Shown: positions 22,773-33,543, numbered from the stretch's first letter. The stretch: DNA of 64,000 nucleotides from Chamaelirium japonicum (GCA_947650365.1 OX393555.1:84821995-84885994), one strand, 5' to 3'. Notes: a model not told the origin generated them from the letters alone. Program-made: numbers and translations.

Positions 22773-25534
22773 ATGGCATCTCCGGGCAGCTCGAAGAAGG
22801 GTGCTGTTCCATCCAAGAGGAAGGGCAAGGAAGTTGTCGAGGTTTCTCCTGCTCCGAAGGGCCGAGGCAAAGGCAGGGCCGAATTGATCGAACTTGGTCA
22901 ACTTGGTAAGAGGCACCAGGGAGTTGGATTTGCTTCTGCACCGTCAAGGCCAGAGCAGATCCCCAAGGCCAAATTTGTTCTCTGCCCGCAGATACCTTTG
23001 GAGGCGGAGCCTGAGTTTGGGTACAACATCGGCAGCAAGCTTACAGATGCAAAGAGGGAGAATCTGCATGAGTTGCTGTCATTCTTCACAGAGGGAAAGT
23101 CTCGACCAGCACTCCCAGGTGTGTTATCTGCTTTCGGTGTCGATAGGAGGACAGTCTTTGTCTCCTGGGCTAGCAAGGAACAAGTGATGGGAACTATCGT
23201 CACGATCGGCCAGCTCAACTGTGGTCTGCGCCTCCCCCTACCTCCTTTTGCTGCGAGGTTGCTGAATGTCTCCGGTCTCTGTCCCGGGCAGGTGACTGGA
23301 AACTCCTGGAGGATCATCTACGCTTTCTGTCGCGTAGAGTCAGACTTCCAGGAGAAGCTGAGGGAATGCTACTCCAGCATCCCTGAAGGTGAAGAGGCCC
23401 GAGTCGAACTGGGGTACTTCTTCTACCACTACAGATGGGCTTGGAGGAAGGACAGCCCGTTCTACTACTTGACAGGTGTTAGTGCTCTCCGCCCGCTCTC
23501 TGACACCATCGGCTCCGACAAGCTCTACACCGATTGGCCGTTGTCGATATCTGGTGCATGGACCCCTATGTCCGTTCCAGAGGTCCCTCGGTACAAAGTG
23601 CACAAGGAGACCGATATGTTCTGCACGGGAGGAGCTCTCTCTTGGCCTCCGGAACGAGTAGGGGCCCTGGACAATCTCTTCCTGGAGTTGACGTGCGAGA
23701 CCAGGTCGTGGAGGCAGTTTTCGAATTGCCCAGTCCGACACGGCAAGGCCAACCTTCTCCATCGATCGAAGCTGCGATATGAAGACAACGAGGTAATCTA
23801 CTCTTATTATGAGGAGGACCCTCAGTCTGGAAAAATTGTTAGAAAGCGTCGATTCGAAAAGAAGGCTTATGCTGCCAGGCGCGCCCTCCCCTTAGAGAAG
23901 CTGGTGGTTCCGAAGGGACCAGCGAAGAAGAAAAGGAAAATCCTCATCCAGCAGGAGGATGAGGAGGAGAAAAAGAAAGAGGAAGAAGAGGAACAAGATA
24001 GAGAGGAGGAAGGTGGAGGCGAAGAAGGCGAGGGTGGTGACGATGATGATGATGAAGATGATGATGGTACTGACAGCGACGGGGGAGAGGATGAAGAAGA
24101 TGAGGATGATGAAGATGGGGGTGGTGCGGAAGAGATTCCTCCCACCCCCACTGATGGTGGTTATGGACATGGGGGTGGTGAGGAAGAAATTCCTCCCACC
24201 CCCACTGGCGGTGCTGACGAGGGATCGCAGCCTATCCTCATAGACGAGGGTAAGGCTCGAAGGATGGAAGGAGTTATGGACGCCACGGGAGATGGTTCCA
24301 GGGTGATTCCAACTTACGACTTCGGGGAGCTGAAAAGGAACACTCTGCGCTTCAAGATCAAGCTATCGGGGAGTGGTGGGGTTGGAAGCAACCCACACCC
24401 CTCGATCAGATACCTCCCGAGGTCCCCCGCCTCGAAGGGGGAACAACGAGTGGGGGTGTGGAGGTTGAACAACCCCCACCCCCCTCACATTCTCTGTTCG
24501 AAGAGGTAGCTGCCATGGTGGCAGGGCTCGACCATTCGAGCGGGCACGAGGACGAAGGGGGAGCTTCACCTCCTCGAGACATTCACTCTCCTGCTCATTT
24601 GGAGAGAGGAAGCCGGGTTGGTGAAGCCACTCCTCAACCCTTGCCAGAGCCAACCCTCAGCAAGGAGAAATCGACCCCCAAGGGTAAGAGCTCCGACCGT
24701 AAGAAGGGAAAAGCTCCTCAAGTCGAGGCTTCAGGTATTTGTACTAACTTGTTCTGCTTGACTGTCTTGTCATTGAAAACTCGAAAATATTCTAACACTT
24801 TGAATTTTTGTCGATTGTAGGTACGCCTGCTGGCTCGACTCTGAAGATGAGGAGTTTGGGTGATGTGGATATCAACCATCCCACCAACGCGATCCGTAAG
24901 CTCTGCAATCTTCCGGGAGCTCCTTTTGAAGAAGCCTTCGATCGGCTTGAAGTTGTGGTATGTGCATATGCTTGATCAACTATTCGAGTTGTCTTTGAGA
25001 TAATTCTAACTATTTGTTCATTTGCAGACTGGAGCCTGTTTGAGAATTGCAAGCAAGCTTTCCAGGAAGGCAGGAGAACGAGAGGCCGCTGCTGAGGTGT
25101 CTCGTTTGACGGCTGAACTGGAGGCTGTGAGCATGGAGAGAGATGAGCTGAGAGAGCAACTGACTTCGAAGAAAGCCTCTCTCAAAACGCTACAGGATCG
25201 TTGTGAGGCACAGAGTCACGAGCTCGAATCCTTGAAGACTCGACTCTCCAAGGTTGAGGACGTGTCCTGCGGTCGCACTATCGAGATCACAGAGCTGAAG
25301 CAACAACTTGCTACTCAGCACGCTGCCTTCACTGCCAGAGAAGAGACTTCGAAGAAGGCACTGGAGCATGCGTTGTCTGAATGCAAAGTTTACAAGGAAA
25401 CAGCTGAGAAGGCGGCTGAAGCACTACGGACTCACGTAGCTAGCGTCCGATCTTCCAAGGCCTCGGTGGCGAGCAAAGCTCGTGCTGGATCTGAGGGAGA
25501 GAAGTCGCATGCGAAGAGTGTGGCCAAGCCTTGA
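22773..25534 (+). pseudogene. Antisense ORF (aORF) of Tat element 1, three exons, one frameshift
   Basis: This gene runs opposite to gag. Inferred exons are 22773-24734, 24821-24957 and 25028-25534, with GT-AG introns of 86 and 70 bp. Element 2 has introns at the same places. The N-terminal part (about residues 120-260, with LPLPPF at 154-159) resembles the plant 'putative gypsy type transposon' family (PF04195), recalled rather than searched. A basic PAKKKRK motif (383-389) looks like a nuclear localisation signal. An acidic E/D/G stretch (394-450) and two IPPTPT repeats follow, and exon 3 encodes a coiled coil. Compared with element 2, one T is missing between 24394 and 24395. The frame therefore shifts and stops at 24507-24509 (578 aa), while the original frame continues as another ORF into exon 2. 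Its function is unknown. A nuclear DNA- or protein-binding role is only a guess. Confidence 0.8.
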
Positions 25535-25614
25535 GACTTTTCCCCTTCTTTGTTGTTGTACTCTGTAAACTTTTGAGATGTAACAGCTCACTTTTGTATC
25601 TGGCATATTTTGAT

Positions 25615-25620
25615 AATAAA
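25615..25620 (+). terminator. Polyadenylation signal of the antisense gene
   Basis: AATAAA lies 81 bases after the stop codon at 25534, in a T-rich region. The matching site in element 2 reads AATAGA on the minus strand (near 49225). Confidence 0.5.
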
Positions 25621-25736
25621 AGATCTTCTTGGTGTTTGAAAATTGAATGTCTTCTTGAGTTGCATGCCTTGTGTTTGAACTCTTTGGATGGTATTGAAAT
25701 ATTTGAATACATATGCACACTTGAATGTAAAGGGAT

Positions 25737-26052
25737 GAGTCGTAACTCGATCACCCAAACTGCTGAGTAACTTGAAAATTGAACTCTGTTGTAGCATAAC
25801 TTTGAAATCGTTAACATTTGTATGTGAGGGGTAGAGTCGCAACTCAAGCACCCAAACTTGTTAGACGATATTGAAATTGATTGAAATAGAATATTGAAAT
25901 TCGAAGGTCAGTTTAACATTTGCTAGTAAGGGGTCGAGTCGCAACTCTAACACCCAAACATGTTAAGACCTGGTAACTTGAAATTGAGAGTTGTGCTGTT
26001 TCACAACCCGAAACCGTTTAACATTTGTATGTAAAGGGTCGTGTCGCAACAC
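25737..26052. repeat. Post-pol repeats with a GAGTCGCAACTC near-palindrome, element 1
   Basis: Four diverged repeats of about 100 bp carry a short near-palindrome at 25737-25748, 25834-25845, 25936-25947 and 26041-26052. The last copy reads GTGTCGCAACAC, so both arms changed together and pairing is kept. Each is followed by ACCCAAACTTGTTA-like sequence, and ACATTTGTATGT-like sequence lies just before the palindrome in most. The region sits between the pol remnant and the end of the antisense gene, so it would lie in the 3' part of both transcripts. Confidence 0.75.
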
Positions 26053-26204
26053 GAGGCCCTAAACTTGTTAAACGACCTGGTAACTTGAAGGTTGAGCTGG
26101 CTCTTGAATTTGCTTGAAGGTTTGAAACTGAATGTTTCATTGTCTCATAACTCAGAATTCGAACGGGCAAGTAGACATCTGAGAGCAATCTTTATTCAGC
26201 ATAG

Positions 26205-26440
26205 AATTTACATCATAGATAGAACAATTTAAGATCTCAAGCATTCCAGGCTCGTGGCAGTCGATAGAATCCTTTGCTTCCTCCTGATTTGACTATGTAC
26301 GGACTTTCCCAGTTGGGAGTTAGTTTCCTGCTGCTGTGTTCTCTGGCAATACGAATGGTTGCTTAGAAGTTGACCATCTCTAACCCCCATATCTGCCAGT
26401 CTTGTGGGAGATCTTCATTGTCGATGCTTGTCGGAATGAT
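26205..26440 (-). pseudogene. Scar of the pol deletion with an integrase C-terminal remnant
   Basis: About 26205-26345 on the minus strand matches the last 40-odd codons of pol in element 2 (the region encoding APNWEGPY and the tail after it). The gag frame of element 1 follows element 2 up to the GRQD codons near 26440 and then diverges. About 90 bp between these points (26346-26440) I could not place in element 2. About 4 kb encoding protease, reverse transcriptase, RNase H and most of integrase is therefore absent. Confidence 0.75.
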
Positions 26441-28139
26441 CTTGCCTGCCTTTGACAAATTCATGGAGATGTCCTAGACGTAGCAGATCTTCCAAATGAT
26501 ACTTTAGCCGGTGGCATTGATCGGTAGAATGTCCATGACTGCGATGGAAATCACAGTAGACTGTTTTATCTGCAGTGGCCTTAGTGTCGGGCTGCAGTGG
26601 ATTAGGCCATCGGAGAAACTCTTCATGCTGAATTCGATCGAGGATCTGTTCGATTGGTAGATTCCATTTGGTAAAAGTAGTCTTCTTGGGAGGAGATCGA
26701 CGTTCATCGTTTCTTAATCGCTTGGGTGCGGGAGGAACTTCTGTTTCTGCGTTATAGGCTCTGGTAGCATATTTTGTGGTTTCCCTTTCGGCGGGTCGCC
26801 TCTTCGTCTCTCGTCCCTTTCGGGCAACTTGATCATCCTCAACCTCAATTTCCCGTTGGATTCGATCAAACATTGAACCTAGGGAAGGAGGAGGATTGCG
26901 AATGAAGTCGTTGTAGATGTGCATGTCGAAGCGGAGTGCATTCTGAAATGCCAACATGATAGCTTCATCATCCAGATGCCTCCCAGAGAGGGCAGCGTGC
27001 TCATTGCGAAATCTCCTTGTGAAGCTGCGAAGACTCTCATCCGAACCCATCCTTAGCCGATAGAGGGAATCGAGCTTCTTCTCAGGCTTTAGATTAAGTT
27101 GATAATGTTGCACAAAGAGATTGGCTAAGACGCTGAACTGAGTAATGGATCCAGCTCGAAGGTTGTGATACCAATCGAGGGATGGCTCATCGAGGCTCCC
27201 AGCGAAGGTGCGGCAGAGCACATTGTTTTCTTCTTCATGCGGTGTCAGGGATTGTTTGAAAGAGAGTATATAGAGAGTTGGATCTCCTCGGACGTAGTTG
27301 AATTTGGGGAGGACAGGAGTTCTCCATCCCCTTGGAAATGTTCTCTCAAAGAGACTTCGATGTAGAGGCCCGGCAGAAGAATAGCCATCCCTGCGACCAT
27401 GTCCTCGACCTAGAGGTGGGTCAAGAGGCAAGATCGCAAGGTCTTGCTCAGGCATTGAAGTATTTGCCGGTTGGAGTCGATGTCGAAGGTCCGATCCAAG
27501 TCCACGTTGAAATGGAATGGAAGGAGAGACTCTACTCTTTGAAGGAGCGCCTTTCATTTGACATCTTCTCGAGTCATCTTGCTTTGAAGGGACTCTTCTG
27601 TTGAAGTTGCGACCAGGAGTGGATTGAGAGGATTCGTCATCAAGGCGATCCCAAACACTTTGCTTCCAAGGAGCAGCAGAGGGAGTTGGGTCGCGTCGAA
27701 TCCTTTCGAGGGCATCAGTGCCCAATGACCTCCGTTGTTCGGAGTGAATTGAATGTCGAGGAGGATCAACCCTCTCACTTGCGGAGGGGATCGGAATAGC
27801 AATTCCAGCTTCGGAGGTTGCCTTCTTCAGAGCATCCCTCTCAGCAGTGAGGGTGGCGTTTTGCTTCGCCAATTGGAGTAGTTGGAAATCGATTGCAGAG
27901 ACTTGGTATGTCGATGGAGGGTCTTCAGCAGGAGCAGGGACAGTCTGCCCAATTGATTGATGAGGATGAGGGGCGATCGGTCGATCGACTGATCTCCCGC
28001 TTCCTGAATGAACCCCTATCTCGGGAACAGCAAGGGGCTGCCCGAAATTGAGCCTTTGACTCATTGAACGAGTCTCAGGACGAGGTTGATGTTGAGTGTT
28101 ACTTCCTTCTGGTTGACCCTGGTGTTTGGTTCTCGCCAT
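26415..28139 (-). CDS. Gag protein of Tat element 1 (intact)
   Basis: This uninterrupted 574-residue ORF begins at the first ATG after the primer site. Gag forms the cytoplasmic particle that packages element RNA. The N-terminal third is disordered and basic, with a short coiled-coil-like stretch (about residues 87-108). The retrotransposon gag core spans about 280-420 (RGDPTLYILSFKQ, DWYHNLRAGSI, FTRRFRNEHAAL). A zinc-knuckle-like C-x2-H-x4-H-x4-C lies at residues 529-542, with His in place of the usual second Cys, as I recall for Tat-type gags. The last seven or so residues come from sequence after the pol deletion, so no protease is fused. The homologous gag in element 2 has several stops, so this is the only intact gag in the window. 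Confidence 0.9.
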   Translation of the reverse strand: MARTKHQGQPEGSNTQHQPRPETRSMSQRLNFGQPLAVPEIGVHSGSGRSVDRPIAPHPHQSIGQTVPAPAEDPPSTYQVSAIDFQLLQLAKQNATLTAERDALKKATSEAGIAIPIPSASERVDPPRHSIHSEQRRSLGTDALERIRRDPTPSAAPWKQSVWDRLDDESSQSTPGRNFNRRVPSKQDDSRRCQMKGAPSKSRVSPSIPFQRGLGSDLRHRLQPANTSMPEQDLAILPLDPPLGRGHGRRDGYSSAGPLHRSLFERTFPRGWRTPVLPKFNYVRGDPTLYILSFKQSLTPHEEENNVLCRTFAGSLDEPSLDWYHNLRAGSITQFSVLANLFVQHYQLNLKPEKKLDSLYRLRMGSDESLRSFTRRFRNEHAALSGRHLDDEAIMLAFQNALRFDMHIYNDFIRNPPPSLGSMFDRIQREIEVEDDQVARKGRETKRRPAERETTKYATRAYNAETEVPPAPKRLRNDERRSPPKKTTFTKWNLPIEQILDRIQHEEFLRWPNPLQPDTKATADKTVYCDFHRSHGHSTDQCHRLKYHLEDLLRLGHLHEFVKGRQDHSDKHRQ

Positions 28140-28269
28140 TCAGAGTGCGAAGGGTGCAACGAGATTGCCGACGTCCAATCAGTTGTCTGATCAACCGAGG
28201 GGGCGAGGAAGTTTGACTATTGATCTAGTAATTGAAGTAGAGAGAGAGAACACAGCTTCTTGCTCGGAT

Positions 28270-28285
28270 CCCACAGACGGCGCCA
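28270..28285 (-). promoter_or_regulatory. Primer-binding site of Tat element 1
   Basis: TGGCGCCGTCTGTGGG on the minus strand, three bases after the 5' LTR. It is identical to the site in element 2 (42646-42661). TGGCGCC starts are common among plant Ty3/gypsy primer sites. I do not assign the tRNA with certainty. Confidence 0.85.
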
Positions 28286-28288
28286 AAC

Positions 28289-29069
28289 TGTGGGGGAAAA
28301 TCTTCGTGCCGACCCGAAGACCTTCGCAGCACCAGTCAATTGGAGTCGAAGTTAATGTCGAAGATCGTTGGTCGATCGGTTGGTTGAAGTTGTTGCTTTT
28401 TTGATATGTAAACAGAAAAGCAATCAGAGAGAGATTTTGACACAAGAGAAGTGATCTCGGAGTTCAGCCGAAGCCTACGTCTCCGTGCTATAGGGAGCAA
28501 CCCGAATTTACTAACACTTCAGTTGAAGTGACCTCGACAGGCCGAGTGTCACTAAAAGCTCCCTGATCTCTTCGAAAGAGAAAAGAAGATCAAAGAGAGA
28601 TGGTAGATCGGAAGTTAGAAATCCCAGAGCTCTGGTTCTGAAAGTCAGATCATAGAGTGGAAATCAGAATTCCGGATCTTAGATTTCGATCCATTTACAT
28701 TCGAAGGCTCTGCTATTTATAGACATTCTGGGTGGCGAATGGCGGTTTTTGCTATCGTATCTGGGGATCCTTCAGGTAAAGTTGCGTCCTCGTGGGCCCA
28801 CCAGGCAGGGCCGGTGGATCCCGTGGTAGTCCTTGTGGGCCCACCAGGCAGGGCCGGTGGGTCCCGCTGTAGTCCTCGTGGGCCCACCAGGCAGGGCCAG
28901 TGGGTCCCGTGGTAGTCCTCGTGGGCCCACCAGGCAGGGCCGGTGGGTCCCGCTGTAGTCCTCTTGGGCCCACCAGGCAGGGCCGGTGGGTCCCGCTGTA
29001 GTCTTCGCGGGTCCACCAGGCAGGGCCGGTGGGTCCCGTGGTGGATTTATGCCAAAATTTGCACCCACA
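28289..29069 (-). repeat. 5' LTR of Tat element 1
   Basis: 781 bp, nearly identical to the LTR at 20435-21215. The TATA box is at 28714-28721 (minus strand), with the six 43-bp repeats upstream of it in U3. Transcription of the element would run leftward from here into gag. Confidence 0.95.
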
Positions 29070-29074
29070 AAAAC
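29070..29074. repeat. Target-site duplication AAAAC, right side of element 1
   Basis: Matches 20430-20434 and is followed by AGAAAGAGAAACGAAGAT, the continuation of the interrupted background repeat. Confidence 0.92.
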
Positions 29075-30410
29075 AGAAAGAGAAACGAAGATAGAAGTGG
29101 AGTTTCGGAATTTAAATTCCTTCTTACTTCACACCTATACCCGTGGCCAATAGAGTAGAGCAGGACTTTTTTACTCTTCTCTCTTCGTTTATCTCTCCGT
29201 TCTCTTTTCTCTTCTTCTTTTACTTCTGTCTATGTTTCTTTATCTGTTTATTGAAAGAATAAGAAGAGTTTAACGAAGACAGAAGAGAGATAAGAAGCAA
29301 GAAGAGAATAGAGAGATAAATAAAAAGAAAATAGAGAACTTCACACCTATACCCGAGGCCAATGGACTTGAGCAGGACTTCTTCTCTCTTCGTTTATCTC
29401 TCTATTTTCTTCTCTCTTTTTCTTTCTTTTTTGTCTTCGTTTCTCTATCCGTTTATATAGAGAAGAAGTGGAGTTTAACGAAGACAGAAGAGAGATAAGA
29501 AGCGAGAAGCGAACAGAGAGATAAATAAAAAGAGAAGAAAGAAGATGTCCTGCTCCAGTACATTGGCCACGGGTATAAGTATGAAGTAAGAAGGAATATG
29601 AATACCAAAACTCCACTTCTGTCTTTATTTCTCTTACTATTTTCTTGCGACTGGTCGGCTAGGCTCGACATATTCGTACTGATAACATGCTGTGAGATGG
29701 GAGAAAGAGATAGCCGTGAAACGTGCCCCACCCTAAAGGGGTCGTATATTATTTATAGGAAAAGCTTACTTAGGGCTTAAGCAATCTATAGGAAACCCTA
29801 ATCAATAGACGAAGAGAAAAAAGAACGAAAAGATTTAATTATATTATTGAAAAGTGGAGTTTTGGAATTTAGAATCTTTCTTAATTCACACCTATACCTG
29901 TGGCGAATGGACTGGAACGGGACTTCTTCTCTCTTCTCTCTTCGTTTGTCTCTCCGTTCTCTTATCTATTCTCACAACACATTATCAACATGAACATGTC
30001 GAACCTAACCGACCAGTCACCAAAAAACAGAGAGAGAAAAGATGATAGAAGAGAGAGAAGATAACAGAGAGATAAACGAAGAGAGAAGATAGAAGAAGTC
30101 CTGCTCCAGTCCATTGGCCACGCATATAGCTGTAAAGTAAGAAGGAATCTAAACTCCAAAACTCGACATAAGAGAGATAAGAAGAGAGAAAAGAATGGAG
30201 AGATAAATAAAGAGAGAAGAAGTCCTACTCTAGTCCATTGGCCACGTGTGTAGGTGTGATATAAGAAGGAATATAAATTCCTAAACTCCACTTCTGTCTT
30301 CGTTTCTCTCTCTGTTTTCTTGTGACTGGTCGGCTGGGCTCGACATGTTCGTAATGATAACTTGTTATGAGATGGGAGAAAGAGAGAGCCGTCAAACGTG
30401 CCCTACCCTA
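29075..30410. repeat. TRIM-like repeat mosaic between element 1 and the solo LTR
   Basis: There is no gene. Primer-site copies start at 29981 (plus) and at 29673 and 30349 (minus). Orientation switches at the CACTTCT/GTC microhomology occur near 29610 and 30290. The first bases continue the copy split by element 1. Confidence 0.8.
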
Positions 30411-30415
30411 AAAGG
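30411..30415. repeat. Target-site duplication AAAGG, left side of the solo LTR
   Basis: AAAGG here and at 32366-32370. Joining the flanks restores the background LTR motif CCCTAAAAGGGTCATATATT. Confidence 0.8.
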
Positions 30416-32365
30416 TATTGTAGCTCGTGTGTCCTTAGCGTGTATTTTCTATATTAACATTAATAAAGATGACTTTGGTTATTGGTTTAATTAGAATACT
30501 ACTCTGGTATATGATAATACTCATATAATAAAAGGACCGTAGGGAACATAGTAGGCCACTGAGGCGCATGGAGGATCCATGCTTGGGAGACCTAGTGGAC
30601 CAGTTCTATGTAGACCTAGAACTAGTTCACAGCTTAGGTGATACCGGTCGCTTCACCGAGAACAAGCTGTTGGCAGGTAGAGGATGTGGTGAAGTCTCCA
30701 CTACAAAAACGTAGGATTCCCATTCACCTGACCAAGCATGATGATCGTGTTGAACAGGAACCAAGATGGTGCACAGTTCAGTGATTCAGATACTGGTGTA
30801 TAAACCGTCTTACTACTATAGATAATCTGTCCTTAACCCTGAGGGACCATGTTCACTGGGCCAACTAGTTGTATGGTGCTTTGATATACCAACGTGTGCG
30901 GACCTTCCATAGTCCAATACCACAGTGCGTTGGGTTACCCGGCTGGTGCTTGAGTGACATGTAATCCCTACAGGTTATCCGATGTCCAGTGTTAGATGGG
31001 TGTGTTTTGATGAGTCAATCTGTCCACACAGTTAACCCAGGCCTGGTGGTCTTCAGTATGACTGACGATGTTCCGGATGCTAGGTATAGCACCAAAAGGT
31101 GTGTGGTGTTATAGATGACCAGTCATCAAACCCTAGTCAGATAATCGATCGGGATCTGACGGTGCTCCCCACCGCCTGAGTCGTATCATGGCACCAATAA
31201 TAAGAGGAACTAAGGATTATCGGAGTATAGTAGAGAACAGGCTTACGAGGGAGTAACATAAGTTTAGGATCACTAGATTTCAAATCGCATCACACTCTGG
31301 GTGGCTACGCGGGTTAATCTGATTAGGACTGATTAACGAAACTTTCGGTGTGTCACCGGAACAGTTAATCATGGATCCGGTTGGAGCTAGAGATCCCGAA
31401 CCCTGAAGGTTCCACCCTGTTATTGCATATAGGAATTGTTCCCCAACCTAGATGGATACGTTGGATGCGAAGTAGCGCGATGGAGCGCAAGCCCGGAGCC
31501 TAAAAACCTAATTCACATATGTTACGGGTCGTAGGGGTATTTTGGTAAATACTGAAATATGGTTTAGAACACATTGAATATAGATCTTAGAATGAGCAGA
31601 ATAATTCCAGGAGCTCATAGGCGCTGACGGAACTCGATTCCGAGTAGCGCACCTCGCTCAGTCTCTCTTTCAGTTTTCCACTTTTCGTGAAGGGCGTTTT
31701 CGTCCAGGCTTCACGATAGACACTGGAAATCTCTAAAAACCGACCCCCCTCTATCCTAATCTATCTAGGGCCAGCCCTAGCTTTCTTGAAGCCATGGGAT
31801 ACTGGTCCTATAAGAGAATAGGGAGAGGGAGGGGCCGGCCCTATGTGCTCCCTCTCCTCAAAAATCTGAACTTTTTTGCTCCTCCTTTGTGGTTTCGGCC
31901 AAGGAAAAGAGAGGAAGAAGAAGGGAGAAGAAAAAGGAAGGAAGGAGAAGGAAGAAAGGAGAAAGAGGAGGAAAAAATCTCGCAGCTCGCCATCGTCTTC
32001 GTAACGGATTCCTCCGTTGGCTTGTAATCCCTGCACTGAGAGACGGGATTTCGAGGATTCTTCAATTCGCAAAGGACAATGTGCTATCTGACAGTTTCCC
32101 TTGTAATTCAAGTGCGGTTCTTTATCATTCCGTCATCTCCGGATCATAGATCCAAAAGGTATGATGATTCTAAACACCCAACTAGATGCATGCATGTCTA
32201 CCGTAGATTGTAGTATGCCTCTAGGGTGTCCGCACATATGCTAAGATCATAGATTTGTATGTAGATTGTTTTGTAGAATTAATTATAATGAAACATACAC
32301 CGTATGATCTTCGGATCTATCTTTTGCTTCTGCTACGACTCTGATAAGCGGATCCAATTCCAACA
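30416..32365 (+). mobile_element. Solo LTR, probably Ty1/copia
   Basis: This 1950-bp segment is bounded by AAAGG duplications. Its ends are TATTG and CAACA, which fits an original TGTTG...CAACA LTR with one G-to-A change at the left terminus. No interior or second LTR is present, so it is read as a solo LTR left by LTR-LTR recombination. A TATA-like TATAAGA (31809-31815) and a purine-rich leader (31900-31975) suggest plus orientation. The CCAATTCCAACA end and the long U3 recall Angela/BARE-type copia LTRs, but I cannot confirm the family. ORFs inside are short and unsupported. Confidence 0.75.
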
Positions 32366-32370
32366 AAAGG
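32366..32370. repeat. Target-site duplication AAAGG, right side of the solo LTR
   Basis: Copy of 30411-30415, immediately after CCAACA. Confidence 0.8.
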
Positions 32371-33543
32371 GTCATATATTATTTATAAGGTAAGATTACT
32401 TAGGGCCTAAGCAATCTATAGGAAATACTAATCCATGGGAGAGATTTGACGGTGGCCCTAATTAAGGTTACCCTATAAATAATATACGACTCCTTTAGGG
32501 AGGGGCACGTTTGACGGCTCTCACTTTCTCCCATCTCATAAGACGTTATCAGTACGAAAATATCAAGCCCAACCGACCAGTCACAAGAAAATGGAGAGAG
32601 AAACGAAGATAGAAATAGAGTTTTGGAATTTAGATTCCTTCTTACTTCACACCTATACCCATAGCCAATGGACTGTAGTAGGACTTCTTTTTTCTTCTAA
32701 CTTCATTTATCTTTCCATTCTCTTCTCTCTTCTTCTCTCTCTTCTATAGAGTTTTGGAATTTAGATTCATTTTTACTTCACACCTATACCTGTGGCCAAT
32801 GGACTGGAGCAGGACTTCTTCTCTCTTCTCTCTTTGTTTATCTTTTCGTTCTCTTATCTCTTCTTCTCTCACTTCTGTCTTTGTTTCTCTCTCTGTTTTC
32901 TTATGACTGGTCGGCTGGGCTCGACATGCTCGTGATGATAATATGTTATGACAAGTAAGAAGAGAACGAAGAGATAAATGAAAAGAGAAGAGAGAAGAAG
33001 TCCTGCTTCAGTCCATTCGCCACGGGTATAGGTGTGAAGTAAGAAGAAATCTAAATTCCAAAACTCCACTTCTCAATAATATAATTAAATCTCTCATTTC
33101 TCTTCTTTCTTCTCCTATGGATTAGGGTTTCTCATCGATTACTTAGGCCCTAAGTAAACTTACCATATAAATAATATACGACCCCTTTAGGGTAGGGCAA
33201 GTTTGACGACTCTCGCTTTCTCCCATCTCACACTACTTACCCTATAAATAATATACGACCCTTTTAGGGTAGGGCATATTTGACGGCTCTCTCTTTCTCC
33301 CATCTTATAATACATTATCTTTTGTTTCTCTCCCCGTTTCTCTCCCCGTTTTCTTTATTTCTCTCTCTTTCTCTTATAGTATAAAATAAAATAAATAAGT
33401 GTCGATAGAAAAGAGATAGAAAATTATTTTAAACTAGAGAGAGTAGGACTTCTTCTCTCTTCTCTCTTCTATCTTCGTTTATCTCTCCATTCTTTTCTTT
33501 TTTTCTCCCATCTTCTAACATGTTATCAGCACGAACATATCGA
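32371..33543. repeat. TRIM-like repeat mosaic before the LARD
   Basis: There is no gene. Primer-site copies start at 32545 and 33522 (plus) and at 32930 (minus). The LARD interrupts the last one 14 bases after its primer site, and that copy resumes at 57174 (GCTGACCAATCATAAG). Confidence 0.8.

Larger units (their letters stand above)
20435..29069 (-). mobile_element. Tat element 1: non-autonomous Ty3/gypsy retrotransposon
   Basis: This 8635-bp element has two 781-bp LTRs (TGTGGG...CCCACA) and an AAAAC target duplication. On the minus strand the order is 5' LTR, primer site TGGCGCCGTCTGTGGG, intact gag, a scar where pol was removed, post-pol palindromic repeats, a gene on the opposite strand (three exons, 22773-25534), a 118-bp tandem array, a purine tract and the 3' LTR. 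An antisense ORF before the 3' LTR and 3' tandem repeats are known for Tat-lineage Ty3/gypsy elements such as Grande and RIRE2. Protease, reverse transcriptase, RNase H and most of integrase are missing, so enzymes from a relative such as element 2 would be needed. By eye the LTRs differ at two positions (about 0.26%), implying very recent insertion. Confidence 0.95.

Noticed and set aside
23867..24170. Serine-rich ORF opposite the acidic stretch (also 50584-50991)
   Set aside because: It is the complement of GAG/GAT codons in the antisense gene, a shadow frame.
31794..32149. ORFs in the solo LTR (77-116 residues)
   Set aside because: They overlap the purine-rich leader in opposite frames and have no domain.
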